From Physocladia obscura (lineage: Eukaryota > Chytridiomycota > Chytridiomycetes > Chytridiales > Chytriomycetaceae), in contig JADGJH010000090.1 of assembly GCA_027596945.1 (NCBI GenBank), positions 2,268 through 31,847 on the forward strand: a stretch of DNA of 29,580 nt, read 5' to 3'. The notes under the pieces were generated by a model. The model was not told the origin of the DNA. It made no database searches and saw only the letters and a list, made by a program, of their open reading frames with translations. A program made the position numbers and the translations under genes. Positions 8,181-17,996 of the stretch are shown one piece after another (positions within the stretch are counted from its first letter, which is position 1; the number at the start of each line of letters is the position of its first letter).

Positions 8181-9086
8181 TTACTTTGCTTGAATAGATC
8201 TATATATTCCTGTGCTGACTTCTGAAACTGTTCGATTTTGAATCCTAACCAGCTCTTCTTTTCCAATAACGCCTTCCAGATGAGCTTGGTTTCTAATTTT
8301 TTGCTTTTTCTCGTCTATATAAAGGGCAATTTTCATGCAAAACAATGTACAAAATGTTGTTCCAACAAATATATACATACATGTCCACCAAATATAAAAC
8401 TGATATAATGACGATTGGACAAGACTTGTGATAAACAACGCAAGAACAATGAAACCTTGCAAAATCGAAGCCATTCCATAAATTGCAATGATTCGAAACC
8501 GATTATCAGCCAACTCACCCTCATTAATCTTCTTTAGAAACGCAATTATCAAAGTCATATCAAACAAGAATCCAAACATTCCAACAATTGCTGTTGTGCA
8601 CTCTGCAACTGTATATAGTTTGCGAAAGTCTTTGCTGTTGATTTTTTCATATAGCATTGCAGACACGATATTTGGAATTCCCTGAGTGAATAAAATACAG
8701 GGAGACCACGTAACAGTCCACTGAATGATAGTGTAAAGTTGCGGAAAGTGCACTTTAACGACACCGCTTCCACGACACCACGAATATTTCAGGTATCCAA
8801 ACTCAAATACAGCATAAGAAAATGATTCTCCCACGACAAAGGTGTTTTTCTGTGTCGCAACTTTCCCGTAAAAGCAAATAAAAGATCCAATTATACCAAA
8901 TATCATAATGTACAGATGTTGATTGAATTCTGAAAATCTTGTCTTGGTTTCAGTCAGTAGAATATAAGTAGTCAGTACGAGGAAGAGTATTCCAGACAGC
9001 AATAAGAGAGCTAGTGGCATCTCTTTGGGAAATTGTGATATTTCTGTCGAAAAATATGTGAAACTGATGGACGTGTCGTTTTGCAT
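8181..9086 (-). CDS. Seven-helix membrane protein, intact copy B of a local tandem family
   Basis: Single exon, 301 aa from ATG 9086. The open frame extends up to 9155, but those extra codons are the C-terminal remnant of neighbouring copy C. Copy A also starts at the equivalent MQND, so the downstream ATG is chosen. Hydrophobic segments lie at about residues 24-45, 57-74, 86-103 (weak), 115-143, 162-184, 198-222 and 229-255, consistent with seven helices. The N-terminus is short with an N-glycosylation site (NDT), and the C-terminal tail is charged (IDEKKQKIRNQ). This is the topology of a receptor, but no class-specific motif is recognised, so GPCR identity is inference. It lies divergent to the class C GPCR gene at 9708, with copies C and D between them. 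Composition is AT-rich like its neighbours. Confidence 0.68.
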   Translation of the reverse strand: MQNDTSISFTYFSTEISQFPKEMPLALLLLSGILFLVLTTYILLTETKTRFSEFNQHLYIMIFGIIGSFICFYGKVATQKNTFVVGESFSYAVFEFGYLKYSWCRGSGVVKVHFPQLYTIIQWTVTWSPCILFTQGIPNIVSAMLYEKINSKDFRKLYTVAECTTAIVGMFGFLFDMTLIIAFLKKINEGELADNRFRIIAIYGMASILQGFIVLALFITSLVQSSLYQFYIWWTCMYIFVGTTFCTLFCMKIALYIDEKKQKIRNQAHLEGVIGKEELVRIQNRTVSEVSTGIYRSIQAK

Positions 9087-9159
9087 ATAGGAATTGCAAA
9101 AAATTGTCAAAATTTTTTTGCAAATAATTAAATTTGTATTTTCTGCTTTTTCCATTTAA

Positions 9160-9460
9160 ATAAATAGCTATTTTCATACCAAATAGCGTGCAAAACATAT
9201 ATATTGTACCAAGAGAGAAATATGCACATGCCCAAAATACTTCTAATAAAAAATGCAGAAGCCACAATATTGTCCATTCCATAAATTGCTATACAAATGC
9301 TGATTGAATTCTGAAAATCTGGTCTTAGTTTTGATCAAATAGTCGATACGAAAAAGAACACTCCAGGCGTAATTGTGATAACAAGTGATATTACTTCGGA
9401 AAAATCGTTGTTGAATTTTTTTTTTCTTCTGTAAATTCATTTTACTATTAATTTTTAAGG
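9160..9460 (-). pseudogene. Broken copy C of the tandem family (internal deletion)
   Basis: The 5' part reads FSEVISLVITITPGVFFFV, then a stop, then KTKTRFSEFNQHLY in another frame, matching residues about 19-58 of copy B. It then jumps directly to IAIYGMDNIVASAFF and on to WKKQKIQI, matching copy B from about residue 200 to 265. About 140 residues are therefore deleted. Its last codons overlap in DNA with the in-frame 5' extension of copy B, which explains that extension. Confidence 0.78.
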
Positions 9461-9603
9461 TTCTTGCCTCTATTTCCCATCTGTAAATAGCTGTTTGTAT
9501 TTATCAATACATCAAGATGTTGATAAGTAAAAAAAATTAAATGTATAGTTTTTAAATATTAATTATCTCTTGAATGTAAGAAATCTGCTTTTTCTATTGT
9601 TTT

Positions 9604-9676
9604 TGATGTTTTATGATCTTGAAAAACTCATCTTTTCCAATAATGCTTTCCAAACATGCTTTCTTCATCAGATATT
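9604..9676 (-). pseudogene. Fragment D of the tandem family (C-terminal tail only)
   Basis: Reads KKACLESIIGKDEFFKI, matching the C-terminal tail of copy B (NQAHLEGVIGKEELVRI, about residues 266-282). The rest of this copy would have extended into what is now the 5' end of the class C receptor gene at 9708. Short, so support is moderate. Confidence 0.55.
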
Positions 9677-9707
9677 TTCAAGCTGAGAGTAAAATTTTAA
9701 TTTGAAA

Positions 9708-12700
9708 ATGACAAACATAACTTTGGGCTTGATAACAAACTATTGCTTTTACGAATACGCGTATTTCAACAAATCTCTTGTTTCAAATATGACAATATCA
9801 GCCGAAGAGTCATTTTTGCAGGCGAATTTAAGCTCTTCTTACATCTATTTTCCCGAAATTGCAGCTCTGGCTGCTGTCGATCTAATAAATAAAAATCCGA
9901 GTATATTGCCTGGAATTACTATTACAGTGAAGCGATTTTCGGACTGTGGACCATGGTATCCCGCAGCCTTGGAAACGTATTTTGGCGCGTCGGGTGGCTG
10001 GGCTGCTTCTCTTATGTTTCAGGATATTTATGAAAATAACCCTGACGTGATTGGCGTGATTGGTAATGAATACAGTACAACAACTTTGTAAGTTTTTTTT
10101 CATGTTATTATTTTTATTTTTATTATTTTTAATTATTTTTTTTTTGATATGGCCTTTCAGGGCCATTGCAGAAGAGCTTTCTTTGGTTGAGGTTTGAACA
10201 TTGCCATATGTTTTTAAAAGCTGATCGAAAATATTTAAGATACCGTATTGTTCAGCGACAAGCGCATCGCCCAGATTATCTGACAAAAAAAAATATCCAT
10301 ACTTTTGGAGAACTATAACAGCACTTGGTAAGACTTGAAACATCAGAACTGATAAAATTTATTTATAATTTTTAGGTATCGGAGATCACATTTGTCAAGT
10401 GCTTTTAACATGGAATGTTCAGCGTGTTGCAATTATATATCAAAGGGATGATGATATGGGGGCGCAAAGTTGAGTAGCACAATTAATAAATTGCATGAAT
10501 TCAAATATTCTTTTCTGTAGCTGCATTGCAAGATATTTATCCTTCGTTAATAAATCATTCAGTGCAAGTCGTGGCTAGCATTGCCCTGCCATCGAATTTT
10601 GAAAATGCAGAAATTATGTCTGTAAATATGACGCTTGGAGTTTCAAACTCAAAGTATATCTTTATTTTTTTTATTAGTCTCGTTTTTCTTAATCGTATTG
10701 CAGATATTTCATTGTTAGTGGGCAATCGAATTTTATCAGTTCAGTATATCAAAGCCTCACAAAGTGCGGGCTGATTGGCTCGAATTTTGTATGGATGGCT
10801 TATACTCCTTTGAATTTAGGTAATAGTTTTTTTATTTGTTCTTTTGAACTTGTTTCATTTTTGTATTAAGTTGAAATGCATTTATTATGTTTCCCAGAAG
10901 ATGATGATCCGTTAGTGCAAGCAGGCTTCATATTATTTCAGCAACCTCCGCTAAACACAAGCGCAGAAATCTTTCTCAATTTTAATGAAACGTATCTAAA
11001 AATAACTGGGACGAACGAGCCATTATTCAGGTTTGATCCATTGGGACAATTTTCTCGATTTCACCGTTCAGTGAGTACAATTTAGGATTATATGCAGCAC
11101 CAATGTTTGATTGTGTGAATATGATGATGTTGGGCTTCGATACGGTGAGATTTCATTTCAATCAAAAATTTTATAATATTTTTCAGCTTCTAGACAATAA
11201 AAATCTAACAAAAGAAATGCTTGCAACGAGAAAACTACAAAAATTTATGAATTTCACTTTATTTCAGAATTTAAATTACAATGGTCTTGTGGCTAATCCT
11301 GTCATTTTGAATAAATACGGCGACTTGTCTGCGTAAGTTGCTTTTTTTCATATTTGATTAATTTTCTCTAAAACTGACTTATACGAAAGACCATATCAAG
11401 TGCTTTATTATACCGGAGATGCAAATAATATGAGAGGTAATTTTTCTTTTCATTTCTGTTCAATAAAATTTTCATCAGCCTTTGGCGAAACAAACTGGAA
11501 TGGCACAAGTTTTTCTTACTATGCGGGCGAGCTACCAATGTTTTACGGAGGTTGTTTTCAGTTTGTATTATGACTTTATTTGAAGTCTGATGTTTTTGTG
11601 ATAGGATCCAGCGTTCCACCATCTGACGGATCTGAAGAATTATATTTGACATCCCGCGACAATATAGGATTAATTTCATCTTTATCAGCTATTGGCTCAT
11701 TTATGAGTCTTATAGCAATATATTTTCTCCTCAAGTACCGTCATCATAGGCTTATGCGTCCTGTTGGTTTTGAGTATGCATTACTTTTTTTAGTTGGAAC
11801 TTTAATAGCACATTCATATTCCACTCTTGAATTGAATTATCCTACGCCAATGAGCTGCAAAGGTCGTGTTTTAATTCTCATCACGGCATATGCGACAACC
11901 ATTATTCCTCTCCTTGTCAAGAATTTATTGATATGGATTATTTTTTCTGCAACAGAAGATCTCGAAATTACCACCATCAAAAATAGATTATATAAAAGTG
12001 CAGCCGTACTTTTAACTTTTGAGGCCATATTTATAGCAGTCTGGAGTTATTATGCCAAATTTAATATAATAACTCAACAAGTGGAATTGTCCAATATTGT
12101 TGTATGTGTAAAAACAGCTTCGAACTTCGCTGTGGAACTTGCGCTTTACGTTTACAACATTGCTCTTTTGATCGCAATCATGTGTATAGCTTATCTTACA
12201 CGAAACACAACGAGTCCTTGGAATGAAACTATTGTGCTGTTGGGTGTTACGTTGGTAGTTGTAATTGCAGCTGCTGGGTTGCAGTCATTACAAATGAATA
12301 TTGACAAGTACAGTGATTTAAGAAGTTGTGTGATTATTTTTCTCGCCTCTTATTGTTTTACTGTAATTGTGGTTGGATCCCGCGTTTGGAGTGTGTGGAT
12401 TGATATATTTGCTGAAACAAAGACAAGGCAAATTATAATCGCTCAACGCAAGAAATCTTCAGTCAAGCGTTTATCCCGAATCAAAGAACGGAATTCATTA
12501 TCTTTGAAATACAATAACACTGGTATATTCATTTTGCTTTCATCCACTCTGTGATAATTGTTTTTTCCTTAGATGCCAAATCTTCAGAAATGAACAATAA
12601 AATAAAACAATCTTCCGAAAAAAGTACACTTCTGACAGGTTATTTCACTTTTGCGTCTAGTTATTTTGCTGAAAGAAGTTTATAGATAATTTGCAGAGTC

Positions 12701-13098
12701 AAGCTGGGTTTAAAAATAAACTTTCAGTTAGTTTTGATGACAAAAATTTCAACAAACGGCAAAATTGTTTGAATTACACGATCATACATGGATCATACAC
12801 TTACAAAATGAAAACAATTTTATGGACTCAATGGAAAACCAATGAAGAAATTATTTTTGAACAATGTGAAAGCAAATGCTGGTTACTAATGATTCACCAA
12901 CTGGGATCTGTATCTTTTCCAATCACAAAACAGCTTAAAATACACGAAAAATGTTATGAATATTCTGTATGTGTGAGATTAACTGTTCCGTCAATGGATA
13001 TTCTGTTTGAGTTTCAAAACAAATCACAAGCAAATTTATTTACAGAACAAATTTTGGCAATGACAAAAAAAATTCACGGTGATGATATTATTATTTGA
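9708..13098 (+). CDS. Class C (GABA-B/glutamate-like) G-protein-coupled receptor
   Basis: Fourteen exons: 9708-10087, 10161-10191, 10240-10327, 10376-10468, 10521-10653, 10704-10819, 10898-11030, 11072-11144, 11187-11332, 11390-11436, 11479-11550, 11605-12522, 12573-12638 and 12686-13098; phases agree throughout (902 aa). Residues 1 to about 435 are a periplasmic-binding-like ligand domain: AALAAVDLINKNPSILPG, GVIGNEYSTTT, a PRLSDKKKYPYFWRT strand, VQRVAIIYQRDD, YFIVSG and LGLYAAPMFDCVNMM. Seven helices follow at about 459-481, 491-512, 524-551, 570-587, 613-634, 643-664 and 674-697. Cys521 at helix 3 and Cys605 in loop 2 form the class C disulphide pair. The tail (about 700-902) is basic, then holds a PH-like segment. 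ATG 9708 is forced: a stop lies 18 bp upstream in frame with no acceptor between, so no signal peptide is encoded. G-protein signalling is family knowledge; the ligand is unknown. Confidence 0.88.
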
Positions 13099-13104
13099 AA
13101 TAAA
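13099..13104 (+). terminator. Candidate polyadenylation signal of the class C GPCR gene
   Basis: AATAAA starts one base after the stop codon of the receptor gene. The convergent gene ends at 13274, leaving about 170 bp for both 3' ends. Confidence 0.35.
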
Positions 13105-13273
13105 CTGGTTACTTGCTCTTGAAAAATAATAATAACAATTTTTTTTTTGAAAACCACGGATCTTCAGTTTCTTAATAGAAATTGACAAATAAATTGGCAG
13201 ATAAAATTTAGTGAGATTCCATAATTTCTAGCTGAGAAGAAAAATCAAATTCTACAACTCATGTATAAAGTGT

Positions 13274-16200
13274 TCATAAAAAAGATTCATTATTCCAACT
13301 TGGCCAAGACATTCTCTTTTTCTTCTTTTTATCTTTTTTCCCGTCGCCACTCTCTGCGTTTTCATAGTAATCACCTCCACTCTTCACACCCCGCCGTAAA
13401 TTCCCACTCCTAGCTCGAAGTGACAAACTGCTCACAATCCCTTCAAACTCATCTTTCATTGTTTCTGGTAAATCAGCCAGCGGCAGTCCGTTTCGTCTAG
13501 TCTGTTGTGGCTTCTGCACCTGATTTAACACTGACGGCTGGTGTTGCAACCCCAAACCATATCTTACCGCATCTGCTTCAACTTCATTAGACTCCTCTCC
13601 AAGCCGTCCCGCAATCTCCTCCTCGTCGTTCGTCGCACTGTCATTATCTGCATTGTCACCAGCAAATGCAAGCCCGCCAAACAATTCGACATGCAATTCG
13701 AGAATCTTGAACATCAGCCGCGATATCAGAATTCGCTGCTCGAGCTGTCGCTTGCTGTCAGAAAGCTTGTGGAAGGAGTGCATGTAGATTGAGCGGTATT
13801 GCGCCGACGAGGTGCTGGGCATACGGTGACGTTGTTGGAAATAATCCGTTGGGAATCTTGTCGCAGACGTTTCGAAAACAGAAGGAGTGGGTGCTGCTCG
13901 ACCGCTACTGCTTGACCATGATCTTGTCATATGTAATGATTCGGATCGCGAGCGTGTCATTTTTTGAGACGTTGTGAATATGTATTCTGAGCCAGAGATG
14001 TCAGTTTCTTGGCTGCTGGAAGATGAAGAAGATATGGCGTTTTCATCATCAATATGATCGTTCTGAATCAGGTTATTGTCGAAGTCGTCATCTTCTTCTT
14101 GTTCAAGATCTAAATAAGTCAACATTTCCAATACCAATGGACTACTTTGATGAAGAACAGGATACTTTGCTTTCCTGCTGAAAGTGAAAATTTCAGCGGT
14201 AGTAGATTCTATGGCTGCCTCGAATTGCGCGACGTTTCCAACAAATGTGTTATTTGGTGTATGTATTATTGTACTTTTCGCAGAGGTATTCGCCAGGAAA
14301 ACTGGATCTTTGAGCAGCTGCTCGATTTCTACGTCATTAAAAACCGGCAATTCCTTTTCTGATGATTATTTTTTGTTTTTTAGTGAGAGCCTATGATTAA
14401 GAATTTAAAGACTCACTTGAGTTCAAAAAATCTTGCCGAATTTCAACAACCAAATCGGCAGTATTCGCATCATCAAAACTTATGTCGCTTATTTGTTGAC
14501 CCGTTTTCATCAAAAAATCAATTTCCTCATCAACTTCAACAGTTTCACGAATAACATCCTTTTTTTCATCTTTTTCATTTTCTTTCCATTCCAAACCGCC
14601 AACGAAATCACTACCGCCGTTGTTTCTATCAACAGTTTCTTCAACAGTCGCTACTACCGCTACACTTTCACGATTTGAAAGCGGTTCACCAACATTCGCG
14701 ATTTCACTGAATTCGTCGTCTTCATCCTCTATTCCCCGATTATCATTACTAGAATCTAAAAACGCAGTGATTTCATCTCCTCGATCAAGAAAGTTGTTCA
14801 TTTGATCTCGTTGATCAACGAAGGTTTTCCCGTCAAATGTGTCACCAGAATCTCTACGCTTTGTGATAATTGGATCGCCGTTGTTGGTGTTGTCGATGAT
14901 GAAATTCTCGACTGGTGTTGACATTGGTTGAGTAGAACCAAAAGTGGCGACGGGAACATCAGCAACAACAATTGCGGCGGCCGTGGTAGCAACCCTGCTG
15001 CTAATACCACCGTTTCGCCGCAACGAGAGAAAAAAAAAAGTATTACTACTACCGCCGCCGCCGTTGCGTTGAGTTCCTCTTCGATCGAGCGACTTTGATT
15101 TCCAAGAATCGGAAAAACTAGCAGCATCAGTTTGTCTTTTTGAAACGTTCGTCGAATCTTTTGCTGGTTGCTGATCATTTTCGCGGTGACGGCGACGATT
15201 ACCAATCAACCGGCTGAAGAGTGTTGGCTGTTTTATATCTTTGGAAACTGAATTTGATGAGCTATGGTGGTGCAGAGTATTTGTTTGGAATGATGTGCAT
15301 GATTTGGAGCGGAATATTATCATCATTTATTGTGAAATTAATCAAATTGATGTTTTGTTCGGATTTTTTTTTTTTTTTTAGCTGACGAAATATCAATAAA
15401 AAAAAATATTCAAACTTACGTTACTGCCGCCCGCCTCGGGAAAGTAAACCACAATCTCCGTTGCTGCAGCTGCATTTCTAATTCCTGATGATTTTCTTCT
15501 TCCTCAACTTCAAGCTGCGGCTGCTGTTGTTCAAGCGGTGATATCGCAGCCAAAGAAGACTCAAAATAAGCACCATTTGAACCGCGACGAAAATCTAGTG
15601 AGTCAGCAGCAGCAGCAGCAGCAACAGCATCCGTTTTACGCGTAATAGAAATCATAATAGACGACCGTCGACCAACAACATGTCCCGCTGACGACGTCGA
15701 AGATGACGATGCAGCAGCATTAGATTTCACGGAATATTTACGATCCATGAGACTGTTGAACGAATGCCGCATCGAAGGTCGTCGTAACACTATGTCGTTT
15801 GGATTACTCCGGCGAGAATAAATCACAGCGACACGATTGTTTTTTTTGTTCCGCTGTTGAGTTTGTTGTTGCGCAAAAGGATAATCGGTGTCGCCAGGTT
15901 TTGAAACTTCAATCGGGGAATCAAATTTCCTAGATTCTAATCGCGACAGCTCCGGAAGTGACTGTGGCGATTGCGACACGAACAGCAGCATTGATTTGGG
16001 ACGTTTGCGTTGCTGCGGGACAACTGATTCTGATTGATAGGCTGAGTTTGAAAATCCCGGAAATGAATGCCTCTTGGGTTTTTTCGGAGGTATATTGGCA
16101 GGGGCAACAAAGGCTGCGGTGTAATTGTCAGAAGTTTGCGTCGCAGCAGTTTCGTTGTTGTTGTGACTGTTGATTAAAATAGTGTTGCGAACTGATTGAC

Positions 16201-17388
16201 GTGAATAAATTACTGCCATTCGGTTTTTTCCTTTCTTTGCTGCTATTTTTTCTTCCGTCTCATTTTTTTGAGTCGGCGGCTGTGGCGGTGCTGGCGGTAA
16301 TGTTTGCTGTTCGCCATTCAAATTTCTGCCACCGAATAATTTATCAATCATGGATTTTCGCTTTCGCGGTAACGCGGGCGGTGGATCAACCACAGCAACA
16401 TTCCAGCTTTTCTTTGCGAATTCTTGCTCAAGCGTGTTATTAACAGCGTTGTTATCTTCGTCGCTGCCAGTGCTGAAGCCACCCCGTGATTTGATTTTCG
16501 GTGTGGCTGATATGTTTTCAAGAAAGAAACTAATATCCCGATCGTCGTTTGGGGATTCGATTTCGTAGCTCGGTCGCATGTGTTGTCGATGCTTCGACAA
16601 GAAATTAAGTGTTGATTCTGATCGCGAATGAATCGACCTAATTGACAAAGCTTTGACTTGTTGAACTTGGACGTATGATGTGATGACGGGCTCTTCGTCG
16701 TTTTCTGAATCGAAGGCCATAAAGTATGTTCTGTCTTGCGCAGATGAATTTATGTCTATGATTTCAGACACTCTTGTTGCGGAGTCCAATTTTTCGTTCC
16801 AAGTTTCTTTTAGGGCTTGAATTCTGGGGTGTGTTGATTGATTTGCCTTGAAATGAAATTCTTGATTGATCAATGAAAAATAAACGGACTGAACTTGTTT
16901 TAACGATTTACCTGTTCAAATTTATATAAAGACTCTCTTTCAGTCCCTTCTTTGGTTTTTTTTTGCCGGCTCGGCGCTTGGGGGACAAACAAAGAGCCAG
17001 CTGGTTCACCAACATCAAGCAACCTCCTCCGGAACAGCTTGGAATTTGAATTTGAATTAGCCTGTAAAATAGCAGAAGAATCTGCAGTTGAGCTGCTGGG
17101 AATTGTGTCTTCGGCTTCGGGATAATCATAGTTGATGTTGAACTTGAATCGCTGAAGCTTTCTGTTGGCGGCAGCTTTTAATTCATGATTTCCCTCTGTA
17201 GATTCACCGCCACTCATAGTCTGGGGCAGGTTTTTATCCATTGAATCGGAGCCGAATGCAGAAAAGCTGAAAGGCAACGGATACAGTTGCTGCAAGACAG
17301 AAGGGCGGCGCGGACTTTCGTTGCTTGCTATTGTAGTTAAATTTACAGATGCTGATAATGCGTTTGTTGCTGCAGCAATGCCGTCCAT
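13274..17388 (-). CDS. Large low-complexity, mostly disordered protein (1,277 aa), function unknown
   Basis: Four minus-strand exons: 17388-16912, 16846-15420, 15261-14417 and 14358-13274. Donors are GTAAAT, GTAAGT and GTGAGT; phases 0, 2 and 1 match the acceptors. The middle intron (158 bp) is longest and least certain; without it the locus would be two genes. I recognise no catalytic domain. Visible features are runs of Ser, Asn, Gln and Ala, a proline motif PPPALPRKRKSM (SH3-ligand type), and acidic stretches (EQEEDDDFD, DEDDEF). A module is present twice in exon 2: RMAVIYSRQS then later KRHSFPGF, and RVAVIYSRRS then MRHSFNSL. There are many basic Ser sites of the R-x-x-S kind. The best candidate for ordered structure is KRQLEQRILISRLMFKILEL in exon 4. 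This suggests a phosphorylated scaffold protein, but that is inference. It is divergent from the RasGAP gene. Confidence 0.74.
15604..15627 (+). repeat. CAG trinucleotide microsatellite in a coding exon
   Basis: Six CAG units followed by CAACAG. On the minus (coding) strand the repeat encodes a short alanine run, AVAAAAAAD, in exon 2 of the disordered protein gene. Length variation would keep the frame. Confidence 0.9.
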
Positions 17389-17996
17389 CGCTTGCCGTTT
17401 GTTGATGAGATGATATTGCTGGACTTGAGGTTGTGGTGGCTGAAGTCTTTGAAACAACAATTGAATTGTTTGTCAGAAACTCAGAAACAGTAAACAAACG
17501 TGGAATATGTTAAAATTATAGTATTATAATTATTTTAGAAAGGAAATAGTTTGAGATTTCTGCATTGGACGGTTGTTCGGGGTGGATGGATGACAGATTC
17601 GCACTGCACCTGTCGCGCAACGAACTTGCGCTACACATCGACGTGGCGTGGAACAGTCGAAGTCACACGCCTAGATCCGAATGTGTTGCATGTCATTCAC
17701 CAAAGCCATGTGTCCAAATTTTATGTGCTTGCAAAAGACACATAGGCTGATCTTGCACACGGCGGCTCACTTCTCATAGACTCACACCAACATTGAATAA
17801 AGAAAAATGCTTTTAAATGGTTCAAATCTTGACATCACAGTATCAATAAAGTACAAACGTGTGTGAAAATTTTTAAAATGAGACAATTGACGGCTTGCGA
17901 CTCTGAGAAAGATAGGTTTTTTTTCCCTGAACACATTGAATTCCGGAAACAAAGGGCAAAAAAATTATTTTTTTGCTGAAGACCGATTCATCAGTA
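17389..17996. promoter_or_regulatory. Divergent intergenic region between the disordered protein and RasGAP genes
   Basis: About 600 bp between two start codons facing outward, so it should hold both promoters. No TATA box could be assigned. It also holds a CpG-rich patch (about 17580-17700) that carries the small candidate open frame at 17586-17750. Confidence 0.4.
17586..17750 (+). CDS. Candidate small Cys-rich protein (54 aa)
   Basis: ATG at 17586 to a TGA at 17748-17750, in a patch with many CpG in an otherwise AT-rich promoter region. Not recognised. The C-terminal third is SECVACHSPKPCVQILCACK followed by RHIG, with cysteines at 33, 36, 42, 47 and 49 and a His at 52, spacing that could bind a metal. 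A second plus-strand frame (17551-17745) is also open across the same DNA, which weakens the case. An AATAAA lies about 45 bp downstream. It may be an independent small gene, an exon of an unseen transcript, or chance. Confidence 0.35.
   Translation: MDDRFALHLSRNELALHIDVAWNSRSHTPRSECVACHSPKPCVQILCACKRHIG

Noticed and set aside
11073..11087. A GTGAGT...TAG pair in the receptor gene that could be read as a 15-bp intron
   Set aside because: Far too short to splice. The 41-bp intron 11031-11071 restores the frame with normal donor and acceptor.
15326..15420. Reading the minus-strand disordered gene as two genes, with a stop at 15416 and a new ATG at 15326
   Set aside because: A strong GTAAGT donor at 15419 and a phase-matched acceptor at 15262 favour one gene. 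Not fully excluded.
16201..16443. Plus-strand hydrophobic frame resembling a membrane segment
   Set aside because: Shadow of the Lys/Glu-rich minus-strand exon 2 of the disordered protein.
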